NCBI GenBank assembly: GCA_964017235.1
Contig: OZ024929.1
Span: 113,197,793 to 113,261,792 of the forward strand
DNA length: 64,000 bases
Source: Sabellastarte sp. h YS-2021
Taxonomy: Eukaryota > Annelida > Polychaeta > Sabellida > Sabellidae
Direction of reading: 5' to 3'
Shown: in pieces, positions 55,320-64,000 of the stretch
How positions within the stretch are numbered: the first letter of the stretch is position 1
Layout: each line of letters opens with the position of its first letter
Translations under genes and position numbers: made by a program
Notes under the pieces: generated by a model
Seen by the model: only the letters and a program-made list of their open reading frames with translations
The model's database searches: none
What the model was told of the DNA's origin: nothing

Positions 55320-56350
55320 CTAAAAATTCATAAAAAAATAATTAAGAAGATCCCAGCCTGATACTCTCACAAGGGAATCTTCTTGTGGCCCAGTATATAT
55401 ATGCAAGATAAGAGAGAAATCCCTGCAATAGTCAATGAGAAAATAGCATCAGAGATGCCTTTACCCCACAGCCTTGGGAAATAGTTTTCAACACCATAAC
55501 ATATAGAAGTAGTGAAACAGTACAAAGACCGGAATACTTTCAGCGTGGTGTCACTTAGATAAAGGTCCAAATAATGTTTAAGTAGAGAAAATAACATCTA
55601 AGAGAAAGAAAATGTGTGTAAAGATAAAGTACTAAAACAAACAATTCAATAGCAAGATGACAGTAATTAATCAGTAACCTAAAAAATATGAAGCTGTAAA
55701 ATTTATTAATTTGAGAATAGCTGTCAACAGAAGTAGCATAATTATGTAAAAGTGCATATAATAATCAGTTGCAGCAATCCATATATCCTTGTCATAAGAG
55801 AAAGATGTCTCAAATATGGCAGCTGAACACACTTTGGCAGAAAAAAAAATGCACACATACATTTACATACACCTCCTAACCAATGTCCCTACCATGTGTC
55901 AACCTTCTACACCTTATGGAATCCAAGAAATAGCCCATACAAGATTTTATAGGTCATGGTTACTACAGGGAGGTCAAAGGTCAAATCAAGGTACACCATG
56001 ACGATGTACACCTACATTCCCCTAACCAATGTCCCTGTCAAATATCAACTTTCTGTACCTTACAGTTTCCGAGATATCGCCAGGACAAGATTTTATATGT
56101 CGAGGTCACTACAGCAAGGTCAAATGTCAAATCAAGGTCACACAATGACGAGGCATACCTACACCCTGTAACCAATGTCCCTACCAAGTATCAACTTCCT
56201 ACACCTTAGGGTTTCCGAGATATAGCCAGGACAACATTTTATAGGTCAAAGTCACTATAGCAAGGTCAAAGGTCAAATCTGTGGGGTAAAATTGTGATAA
56301 AGTGTTGAAATTTTCACACTTAGGATGGGGTTCCTCACTTGTAATGGCCA
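55320..56350. mobile_element. Tandem-repeat-cored element, mosaic copy
   Basis: 55320-55440 matches the tail of the 155-bp element (9555-9690). 55441-55640 matches the head of the 146-bp family (28545). 55850-56280 contains about three 146-bp units with AGGTCAAAGGTCA at 55971-55983 and 56263-56275. 56285-56345 matches the 9690-9745 tail again. So pieces of two families are joined in one element, or they are one family with variable cores. Confidence 0.6.
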
Positions 56351-56354
56351 GGCC

Positions 56355-56500
56355 TGGGGCGAATACTTTCAAAAGTATTCGAATATGAATACTTTTCATT
56401 TCCATGAATATGAATACGAATACATCAGTTTCAAAAGTATTCGAATACAAATACTTTCTCAAAAGTATTCGAATACATTTATGAATACATTTTAACTAAA
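56355..56500. repeat. Cluster of GTATTCGAATAC palindromes
   Basis: 'aaaagtattcgaatac' and its variants occur about six times in 140 bp, beginning with 'caggcctggggcgaatac'. The opening CAG and palindromic filler resemble subterminal regions of hAT-type DNA transposons. No transposase or opposite end was found. Confidence 0.4.
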
Positions 56501-56523
56501 CCCCAATTCATACAATCATTTTT

Positions 56524-59500
56524 AACTAGATTGGGCCAACTCGGCGCCAACATATCCCCAGACAGGTCATCACTCACGCCACAGGTTTTGATCAGGAATT
56601 TTTTAAAACATAATTACCCATTATTATATGAACTTCAGCACATCAATCTACTCTGTTTATATCTTCCCAAGGAAGATGGTGTATCCCCAGACACCGAATA
56701 CATAACTCAAATTATATTTTCAATCTTCCTGCAATGATAACTCTAAACCTATTTTCAAAGTATTTAAATGATTGATGATTGAATGTCCATTCTAAAATAA
56801 TAATCCCAAAAGAGCATATCTGTTTCTATATTTGTTGACAAATAAAATATTATTTTAACTCAACTCATCATACTTTTCAATCTTCCTTCAAAGTATTTAA
56901 ATGATTGATGATTCAATGTCCATTCTAAAATTCATAATCCCAAAAGCGCATATCTGTTTCTATATTTGTTCACAAATAAAATATTATTTAAAAAAAAATT
57001 ATTTATATTATTATTTTATTATATTATTTTTAGAATTTGCAAATTGTTTTCAGTTATTCATTTCCTCTATACCTATATATGTGGTCCATATATATGCAAC
57101 CTAAATATGTGACACAATCTCAGTTCTGACTCCCCTTTGTGTTATATGTAATGAAGCCCACTACCTCCCACCCCCACCCCTCTCCCCTTCTCCACACCTC
57201 TCTCACTATTACACAAGATCTGCAACCCCATTGAGTTCTTTGTTTCTCATCTGATATCATTAAATACCTTTGTTTATTTAGTGTCACTCAATATAGCTGG
57301 AGGTCCCAGAGGTGGGGATAAATGGTAAACAAACAATCTATATAAAAGGGGTACTCAAATACAAAAAGAATTGAGAATTTTAAGTATGTGATTATCAACT
57401 GAAATGAGTTCATAACTGTAGGAGCTGTGTCAAAATTAACTGAGGCAAGTTGAATAAAACTGGGCTAGTTGAGGGTTAAAAATCCCCTACTTTTACTACA
57501 TAAGGATATAATTTCATTAATATTGGGACTTAAAGCTCACTTAAAGTGTCCATTTTGTCTACTTGAATATGTTTAACCAGTTTCATTTTAAAAAGTTAAA
57601 AACTCAGCAAGCAGAGGTATAACACACAAAAATAAGTTCTTAAAAGACTAAGATAGCCATAACATTATTAATAATCAAAATTTAAATAGACAGGCATTTC
57701 CTTTGAAAAATTCAAAGATTTCAGCTCTATAACCCACATAGTTTGACAGTTACTGGGCTTTAAAGTGGCATAATGTCCATAAATTGGGTTTCTGTGGGCA
57801 TTTTACAATTGTTAAAGAGACCTTAGCAATTAAACTACAGATCTGAAACTTTTTGGGGGACATACATAACAAACAAAAATTATATATAATACAGTTTAAG
57901 ACTTGTCACACTAAGCATTTCCAAATAACAGGGCAAAATACGGAAAAAATGTCAAAAAAGGCACTTGGGCGAGTGTCTATGGCCCTCATACACAGGTTAA
58001 ATGTCTACTAAAAACCTTGATTTTCGGCACATGTAAAAAGGACATAATAATGTATTCCCAGATGGGATTTCAGCTCCATCAATCACATAGTTTAACAGTC
58101 ACAGGGCTTAAAGGTGGTAAAAAGTCCAAAGTCGATGTGGCTTTCAAATTAAAGCTTCAGACTTAAAATTTGTTACATACTAAGATTACACATAGAATAT
58201 GTATCTAATAAAGTTTGAAACTTCTCAGACTTACCATTTCCAAGTTACAGAGCAAAATATGTGAAAAATGTCTTAAAAGTGTCACTCAGGTGGGTGTTTA
58301 AGGTCCTCATACACAGGTTAAATGTCTACTTGAAGCCTTGATTTTTGGCACATGTAAAAAGAACATAATAATGTATTCCCAGATGAGATTTCAGCTCTAT
58401 CAGTCACATAGTTTAACAGTCACAGGCCTTAAAATTGGCAAAAAGTCCAAATACTGGGTCTTTATGGGGCCTTCTAGAGACCTAAATGTGGCCTTTAAAT
58501 TAAAGCTTCAGACTTAAAATTTGTCACATACTAAGATTACACATAGAATATACATCTAATACAGTTTGAAACTTCTTAGACTTACCATTTCCAAGTTACA
58601 GGGAAAAATATGTGAAAAATGTCTAAAAATGGTCACTCGGGTGGGGAGTTATGGTCTCATACACAGGTTAAATGTCTTCTTAAAGCCTTAATTTTTGGCA
58701 CATATAAAAATAACATACTAATATCTTCCCAGATAGGATTTGAGCTCTATCAGTCACATAGTTTGACAGTCACAGGGCTTAAAAGTAGCAAAAAGTCCAA
58801 ATATTGGGTCTTTGGGAGCCTTTTAGAGACCTCAATTTGACCTTCAAAATTAAAGCTTCAGACTTAAAATCTGTTACATACTAAGATTACACACAGAATA
58901 TATATCTAATACAGTTTGAAACTTCTCAGACTTACCATTTCCAAGTTACAGGGAAAAAGATGTGAAAAATGTCTTATAAGGGTCACTCGGGTGGGTGTTT
59001 ATGGTCCTGATACACAGGTTAACTGTCTATTAAAGGCCTAAATGTTGGGGCACATATAAGAAAACACATAGATATATTCCCAGATTATATTTAACTTAGA
59101 TGAGAGACATAGTTTGAAAGCTACAGTGCTTGAAAGTGGCAAAAAGTGCATAAATTGGGTCTCTGTGGGCACTTTTGAGACCTTAAGTCGACCCCTTTGG
59201 GTAAACCTACAGCCCTAAAATTTTCTACAGACAAGGATTACATATCAAAGTTATACCTAGCGCAGTTTGAGACTCATCAGAATTACCACTTCCAAATTAT
59301 AGGGCAAAATATATGAAAAGTATAGCAAAAAATCCCTAAGTGGGGGTATTTATGGGCCTCAAACACAATTTTCTCCTCAACTTAAAGTCGTGATTTTCGG
59401 CACATGTACTAAGAACATATTAATGTGTTGTCAGGTCAAATTTCAGCCAGCTGAGCATCATAGTTTGTGACCTACAAGGCTCTAAGTGGCCAAAAGTCCA

Positions 59501-59724
59501 ATTTCTGACCTTAAGGTGGCCATAAGTTCTTTTTTACTGGGAGTTTAAGGTCACCTTAAAATAGGGATCTTCCTTTGGGCACCCTTAACATGTGTACCAA
59601 GTTTGAAAAAAAAATATTAATTTGTTTTTGAGTTATCGCGTCCACAAGGAAATTTCTACGGCGGCGGCGGCGGCGCGACGGACCTGAATCCAATATATCC
59701 CCGACTTTCGTCTGGGGATATAAT
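56524..59724. mobile_element. 3.2-kb tandem-repeat-cored element, copy B
   Basis: Collinear with 42873-46170 and nearly identical. It differs mainly by two deletions: about 65 bp corresponding to 43664-43728, and about 30 bp near 58130 corresponding to about 44549-44580. The same ends and hairpin are present; flanks differ from copy A. It contains no ORF of note. Confidence 0.65.
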
Positions 59725-60196
59725 TAATATTAATAATTTTACCTTTCTGAATAAAATACACAAACATGAAAGCACAATTCAGTAAATGATCGTTCAGATT
59801 TACATCATATTTGACAACAATTCATTTATGCTCCAAGATCTGAATATTCAATCTGATAAACATGAGGTACTCAAAAGAGTTTTTTTTTCCTGAAAAGGAC
59901 ATCTTAGTGCCCTAAACATCATGTATTTAACTGAGATAGCCATTGTTTTGGAAATCTTAATGATGGGATTACTACTGCTATAAGACTGTGACAATAGGGG
60001 TGTACAGAGGATTCCACAATAGGTGTCACATAAGTTTGTCTAAGAATTACTTATATATGACACATGACACTGGTATTGGAACACATCTAAGTTAATCCCC
60101 TATTGTTACTTTGTAGCAAAGACAAACACATCAGTCATTTTAAGGTTGGTAGCTTGGTGTTTATATTGTCATAAAATTTATAACATAACACTACAT
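59725..60196. other. AT-rich sequence with target site
   Basis: No gene. The last 16 bases (60181-60196, taacataacactacat) are the left target duplication of the non-LTR element that follows. Confidence 0.6.
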
Positions 60197-61948
60197 CAGG
60201 CAGCAATCAGGCAGCATCCTGACTACCTGCCCCTCCGACAGGCCCACCGCCAACTGATCAAGGAGATCAAGGCTCGGCTGGCCCAGGAGAGACACAATCA
60301 GCTTCAGGAGAAGTACGAGTCACTAGACCCTGGCACGAACCCCAACTTCTGGAAGGACCTGAAGAGGCTGACCAACCCCGCCAAGAAGCAGAAGCCGCCA
60401 CGGCTAAAAGACCCGGCAACAGACCGAAAGACCGTCTCCGACAAGGCCACTGCCGACGTCTTCGCCCGTCACCTGTCAGGGGTACACAGGGTACACCAGG
60501 ACACCCACTTTGACCACGACCACAAGGCCGAGGTCGATCAGTGGGTGGATGACCACAAACACCTGTTTGACATCCTGGATCCCCCCAGACCGGGGGCGGA
60601 TGGATACTCAAGGCCGATCACACTGGTGGAGGTCACAAGTCTGCTGAAAGGTTGCCGAAACAACACCAGCCCAGGGGAGGACACAATCCCCTACATGGCC
60701 CTGAAGAACCTGCCTGAAGACGGACTTCTAGCAATCTCGAGGATCTACAACCTCTGCCTCCGACGCGGGTACTTCCCAATCCAGTGGAAGCACGCCATAG
60801 GGAGCATGATCCCCAAGCCACAGAAGCCAAAGGACTTAGCCACAAGCTACAGACCCATCAGTCTCCTAAACTGCCTCGGGAAGTTATTCGAGAAGGTCAT
60901 CGCCACCAGAATCCAAGAATTCGCTGATGACCACAACCTCATCAACAAGTGGCAAAGGGCATACCAGCCCCAGAAGGAAGCCAACGAGCACATCCACATC
61001 ATTAATCAGTACCTGATGAAGGCCAGGAACACCAAGAGGATCACAGCACTTCTGCTGATCGACATTGAGAAAGCCTTTGATGCCGTCTGGCACAATGGCC
61101 TTCTCAAGAAACTACACCAACAAGGCATCCCGCCTGACCTCCTACGCATGGTTGCATCATTCCTAAAGGACAGGACCATACAAGTGAAGACAGGAACTAA
61201 CCTCTCAGACAAGGTTCACCTCCTAGCAGGGACCCCTCAAGGCAGCATCCTGAGCCCACTACTCTTCATTCTGTATGTGAATGACATCCCCACCAGTCCA
61301 CGATGCCAGTGCACACAGTATGCGGATGACATAGCCATCTACACAAGCCATCGCAACAAGAACTACCTCAGGGCGGACCTGCAAAGGCAGATCGACAGCC
61401 TTGAGGACTGGTGTGCTACCTGGTTCATTAAATTGAACCCCAAGAAAACCCAGCTGGTACAGGTCAACAACAAACGCACAATTGTCGATCTACCAGTGAA
61501 AATTAGGAACAGCCACATCAGGACTACAGATGAAGCCACCCTCCTTGGCTCCACCTTCGACAGAAGGATGACCAGGACAGCCCACATCGGGAAAATAAAG
61601 GTTAAAGCCATCCCAAGAACAGAAGCCCTACGACACCTAACCATCCAAGGTGTTCCCAATAGGGGCCTGAGGACTTTCTACCTCAACATGATTCGCCCCA
61701 TACTGGAGACTGGGTATCACCTCACCCACGACCACAAGAAGAGCATCAAAGACCTGGAAAAAATCCAAAACAGATGCCTTAGGATCATCACCTGGAACCC
61801 TAGGAGAGTCCCCACTCGCACACTCCGTGCAGGGCTCAACCTACCGAGCATCCAGGAGTACCTGTCCACCTGCAGGGCCAAGGCCCTCAACAGGTATCAG
61901 GGCTCCTCGCTCCAGGCACACCTAGATGGCATCCTGGACACGATGTAA
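60197..61948 (+). CDS. Non-LTR retrotransposon reverse transcriptase (5'-truncated)
   Basis: The C-terminal ~583 codons of ORF2, open to TAA at 61946. Seen in order: NTSPGEDTIPYMALKNLP, SMIPKPQKP, ATSYRPISLLNCLGKLFEKVI, the catalytic LLLIDIEKAFDAVWH, AGTPQGSILSPLLFILYVNDIP, YADD (61319-61330), then a thumb and C-terminal region with LNPKKTQLV, LGSTFD and ILETGYHL. These are the RT blocks of jockey-superfamily elements. The endonuclease domain is missing. An ATG at 60146 in frame lies in the host flank, so that start is fortuitous. Confidence 0.9.
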   Translation, partial: QAAIRQHPDYLPLRQAHRQLIKEIKARLAQERHNQLQEKYESLDPGTNPNFWKDLKRLTNPAKKQKPPRLKDPATDRKTVSDKATADVFARHLSGVHRVHQDTHFDHDHKAEVDQWVDDHKHLFDILDPPRPGADGYSRPITLVEVTSLLKGCRNNTSPGEDTIPYMALKNLPEDGLLAISRIYNLCLRRGYFPIQWKHAIGSMIPKPQKPKDLATSYRPISLLNCLGKLFEKVIATRIQEFADDHNLINKWQRAYQPQKEANEHIHIINQYLMKARNTKRITALLLIDIEKAFDAVWHNGLLKKLHQQGIPPDLLRMVASFLKDRTIQVKTGTNLSDKVHLLAGTPQGSILSPLLFILYVNDIPTSPRCQCTQYADDIAIYTSHRNKNYLRADLQRQIDSLEDWCATWFIKLNPKKTQLVQVNNKRTIVDLPVKIRNSHIRTTDEATLLGSTFDRRMTRTAHIGKIKVKAIPRTEALRHLTIQGVPNRGLRTFYLNMIRPILETGYHLTHDHKKSIKDLEKIQNRCLRIITWNPRRVPTRTLRAGLNLPSIQEYLSTCRAKALNRYQGSSLQAHLDGILDTM

Positions 61949-62242
61949 CAGCCGCAGATCCAGATCACAAGCAAACGTCCAACCTGCAATCTACAGGTGA
62001 CTAAAACAGCCCACAAAGGGACCACAGTAGCCAGCCTCGACCTGAGAAACCACACAGCCTGCACCCCCCTGACCGACTACCACAGTCACAAGACCCACGC
62101 CGACACAGCTCTGCTTCCAACCGCTTCAGCCAAAGAGCCAAGCGACTTCAAATAAGCCAAGAACAAGTCAGGTAAAAGACATCATCTCAGCTGATGTCAC
62201 GCCTTTTAACCCGCCTTCGGCGGGTTAAAGCACTCATTATCG
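60197..62242 (+). mobile_element. 5'-truncated non-LTR retrotransposon with 16-bp target duplication
   Basis: 2046 bp, much more GC-rich than its surroundings, flanked by perfect repeats taacataacactacat at 60181-60196 and 62243-62258. The 5' end is truncated inside ORF2 (no endonuclease). The 3' end has no poly(A); it carries a hairpin tttaacccgcc-ttc-ggcgggttaaa at about 62207-62229 and ends 'cactcattatcg'. Open coding and a perfect duplication suggest a young insertion, dead on arrival because of truncation. Confidence 0.88.
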
Positions 62243-63080
62243 TAACATAACACTACATTATGAAAACCAATGTGGATGAAAAGTTGAAAACAAACATGAA
62301 ATCATTTAGCAATATAAAAGTTAAACACACAAGTTAATTGCATTTATGAGATGTAAGAGAAGAAGTTATAATCCTAACTATTTTGTTCCAACAGGACACT
62401 GTCATTATTATGTTTTCAACATTTACTGACTAAAAGTATTTATTAAATATGGCTTGTTAGTTTTCCTACGCACATAATGATAGACAGCCAAATTTCATGT
62501 TTATATCTAAAACTTGTCAGTACAGGGTGCAAAAAGTCAACCAAAGTGAAAATGGTGGACGGACGTTTCGGCCACGGACGTTTCGGACTAGGACGTTTCG
62601 GCCACGGACGTTTCGGCCAGGCCATTTTTAAGGGTGGACGTTTCGGCCAAATCTATATTTTTAGGAGATTTATATAATAAGAACATCTTTTAATGTCCTT
62701 GTGTCCAAAAAGGGAAAATCTATATCACTAAGTGACTTGAAAGGAGAGCTGTGAAAGCAAACCTTTTATGGTTTAAGGAAAGCAGTGTCTGCACAATTTT
62801 CTTTAATCAAGTTGAGGAAACAGGCAGACTGTTTCCCTTTTTGTGATTATCAATCATCAAACATCTCATTTTTACACATTTAATGGAATATTATCATTCT
62901 CCACTTATATCAGCAAACTTAACCTTTGTCAAGTTGCTATTTCATCTTTAAACCCTTTCCTGGTCTTTTTGTGCAGTAAATTTTAAATTAAGTTGCTTTT
63001 CATTTTAAAACCCTTTGAAACCCATGGACTTTTTGTTCACTGCCTCAATAAAAAGGTAACGCCCCAAAGGGAAGCTATTT
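62243..63080. other. AT-rich sequence with a small minisatellite
   Basis: Begins with the right target duplication of the non-LTR element. No gene is seen apart from the repeat-derived ORF around 62477-62677. Confidence 0.45.
62562..62650 (+). repeat. GGACGTTTCGGCC minisatellite
   Basis: Five copies of ggacgtttcggcc(ac) at a 15-bp spacing, the last one set apart by about 20 bp. In the plus frame the repeat reads GRFGH/GRFGL/GRFGQ in an ORF of 66 codons, but there is no signal peptide or dibasic processing site. On the minus strand the reading is WPKRP repeats. More likely a simple repeat than a peptide gene. Confidence 0.7.
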
Positions 63081-63510
63081 AATAGATACCTGCTCAGAAT
63101 TGCACTGCTCAGGTGATTGATCTACAGTTTAGCAAGTAAATCAAGAGAACCTTTCTGATTGATGCCTGCTCAGAATTGCACTGCTCAGGTGATTGATCTA
63201 CAGTTTAGCAAGTAAATCAAGAGAATCTTTCTGATTGATACCTGCTCAGAATTGCACTGCTCAGGTGATTGATCTACAGTTTAGCAAGTAAATCAAGAGA
63301 ACCTTTCTGATTGATGCCTGCTCAGAATTGCACTGCTCAGGTGATTGATCTACAGTTTAGCAAGTAAATCAAGAGAACCTTTCTGATTGATACCTGCTCA
63401 GAATTGCACTGCTCAGGTGATTGATCTACAGTTTAGCAAGTAAATCAAGAGAATCTTTCTGATTGATACCTGCTCAGAATTGCACTGCTCAGGTGATTGA
63501 TCTACAGTTT
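63081..63510. repeat. 76-bp tandem array
   Basis: 'tgctcagaattgcactgctc' recurs at 63091, 63167, 63243, 63319, 63395 and 63471, exactly 76 bp apart; the last copy stops after 'gatctacagttt'. Units are nearly identical, with only gatacc/gatgcc and gagaacc/gagaatc variants, so the array is young. Each unit contains a doubled 'ctgctcag'. It ends about 150 bp before the FLYWCH frame. Confidence 0.92.
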
Positions 63511-63560
63511 TGGGGATAAGTAATATCAAATCTGAATTGCAATTGAGAAGCCCTTAGAGA

Positions 63561-63600
63561 ATATATATAGGGGCAATTCTTACAAGACATCAGTATATTT
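63561..63600 (+). promoter_or_regulatory. TATA-like core promoter for the FLYWCH gene
   Basis: ATATATATAG at 63561-63570 is followed about 25-30 bases later by an initiator-like 'acatcagt' (63587-63594). The first ATG of the FLYWCH frame is about 70 bases further on. Position and spacing fit, but AT-rich DNA makes chance matches common. Confidence 0.3.
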
Positions 63601-63662
63601 TCATAGTGCATGATATAAGCTTCCAGAGTTGTTCTTGTATAGATTATTAGATTTCAGCTAGC

Positions 63663-64000
63663 ATGGAGATTATAAGTACTAAAAGGGGTGGCAAAAAACT
63701 ATGTCTTGATGGATATATGTATACTATCAAAAATATTGCCAAATCTAAGGATGAAGTGTCATGGCGTTGTGTAAAGCGTGATTGTGCAATGAAATGTTCT
63801 GCTATGTTAAAAACAAACAAAGAGTACACTGGTGCTAGGCTTGTGAAAGAACACAGTCATCCAGCTGATGAGACAGGTGTTAGTGTCGAAAAGTGCCGCC
63901 ATTCCATGAAGAGCTCAGCAAGTACAGCCAATGACAAGCCCAACCAGATACTCACATTTGCTGCAGCTGCTGCTCCTGATGAAGTCCAAGCCAGGCTTCC
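63663..64000 (+). CDS. FLYWCH zinc-finger protein, N-terminal part
   Basis: ATG at 63663 opens a frame that has no stop up to the window end (112 codons seen). Residues about 8-66 match a FLYWCH-type zinc finger: GGKKLCLDGYMYT, then WRCVKRDCAMKCSAMLKT with Cys ligands, then the HSHP pair of histidines. Past the finger comes a Ser/Ala-rich part (QILTFAAAAAPDEVQARLP) like the linker between FLYWCH and MULE-type transposase domains in many invertebrate proteins. It may be a host regulator or the start of a domesticated or live MULE transposase; the missing C-terminus would decide. Confidence 0.75.
   Translation, partial: MEIISTKRGGKKLCLDGYMYTIKNIAKSKDEVSWRCVKRDCAMKCSAMLKTNKEYTGARLVKEHSHPADETGVSVEKCRHSMKSSASTANDKPNQILTFAAAAAPDEVQARL

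Noticed and set aside
56524..59724. Local segmental duplication including 42873-46170
   Set aside because: Similarity stops at the same terminal bases on both sides with unrelated flanks, which fits two insertions of one element better.
60267..61659. Several minus-strand ORFs across the non-LTR element
   Set aside because: They are GC-rich shadows of the plus-strand reverse transcriptase, with no family features.
63081..63510. CRISPR-like array
   Set aside because: The whole 76-bp unit is repeated with no unique spacers, in eukaryotic DNA. It is a satellite.

Overview
This window is nuclear DNA from an animal. Coding sequence is split by GT/AG introns, the DNA is AT-rich, and most of the 64 kb is transposable elements and satellite-like arrays. 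The repeat classes (DIRS-type tyrosine-recombinase retrotransposons, tRNA-derived SINEs, a jockey-like non-LTR element, a CR1/Rex1-like relic, arrays built on 'aaggtcaaaggtca' words, a FLYWCH gene) suggest a marine invertebrate, most likely a lophotrochozoan such as a mollusc. That placement is inference; no marker gene fixes the species.

Host genes. One gene can be assembled with confidence: a three-exon SLC10 (sodium/bile-acid cotransporter) family gene on + (6515-7213, 25195-25366, 25887-26614; 532 aa). It has a signal peptide, a glycosylated extracellular domain and the transporter domain, and its first intron is about 18 kb. At the right edge a FLYWCH zinc-finger reading frame (63663 to the window end) is open and incomplete, with a TATA-like box upstream. 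Weaker candidates are a terminal exon at 759-932 (+), a cysteine-containing exon at 5324-5683 (-), an exon-like block at 47297-47666 (+) and a basic ORF at 47851-48162 (+).

Mobile elements. DIRS element 1 (about 15536-21724) lies inside a SINE (halves at 15466-15536 and 21725-21968, 10-bp target duplication) inside SLC10 intron 1. DIRS element 2 (about 36116-41763) lies inside a 158-bp satellite array. Both carry, on the minus strand, gag, RT/RNase H/methyltransferase-like pol and a tyrosine recombinase, bounded by inverted repeats and an internal complementary region that copies the joined ends. Each is damaged lightly and differently: element 1 has a frame break in gag at a C8 run; element 2 has one nonsense codon in gag and one in the recombinase. 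A detached end of the element-2 family sits at 10104-10334. A 5'-truncated non-LTR element (60197-62242) has a perfect 16-bp target duplication, and an intact SINE (10743-10977) also has a 16-bp duplication.

Repeat landscape. Arrays with periods of about 146 bp (28.8-30.5 kb and 32.1-32.9 kb), 155 bp (8.9-9.5 and 32.9-35.1 kb), 158 bp (35.1-36.1 and 41.8-42.0 kb), 350 bp (inside two near-identical 3.2-3.3 kb elements at 42873-46170 and 56524-59724), 115-140 bp (51-52 kb), 800 bp (52.5-54.4 kb) and 76 bp (63.1-63.5 kb) fill most remaining space. Several sit in elements bounded by short hairpins, which looks like a family of transposable elements with satellite cores. Some arrays repeat near-consensus nuclear-receptor DR1 sites or RFX X-box palindromes.
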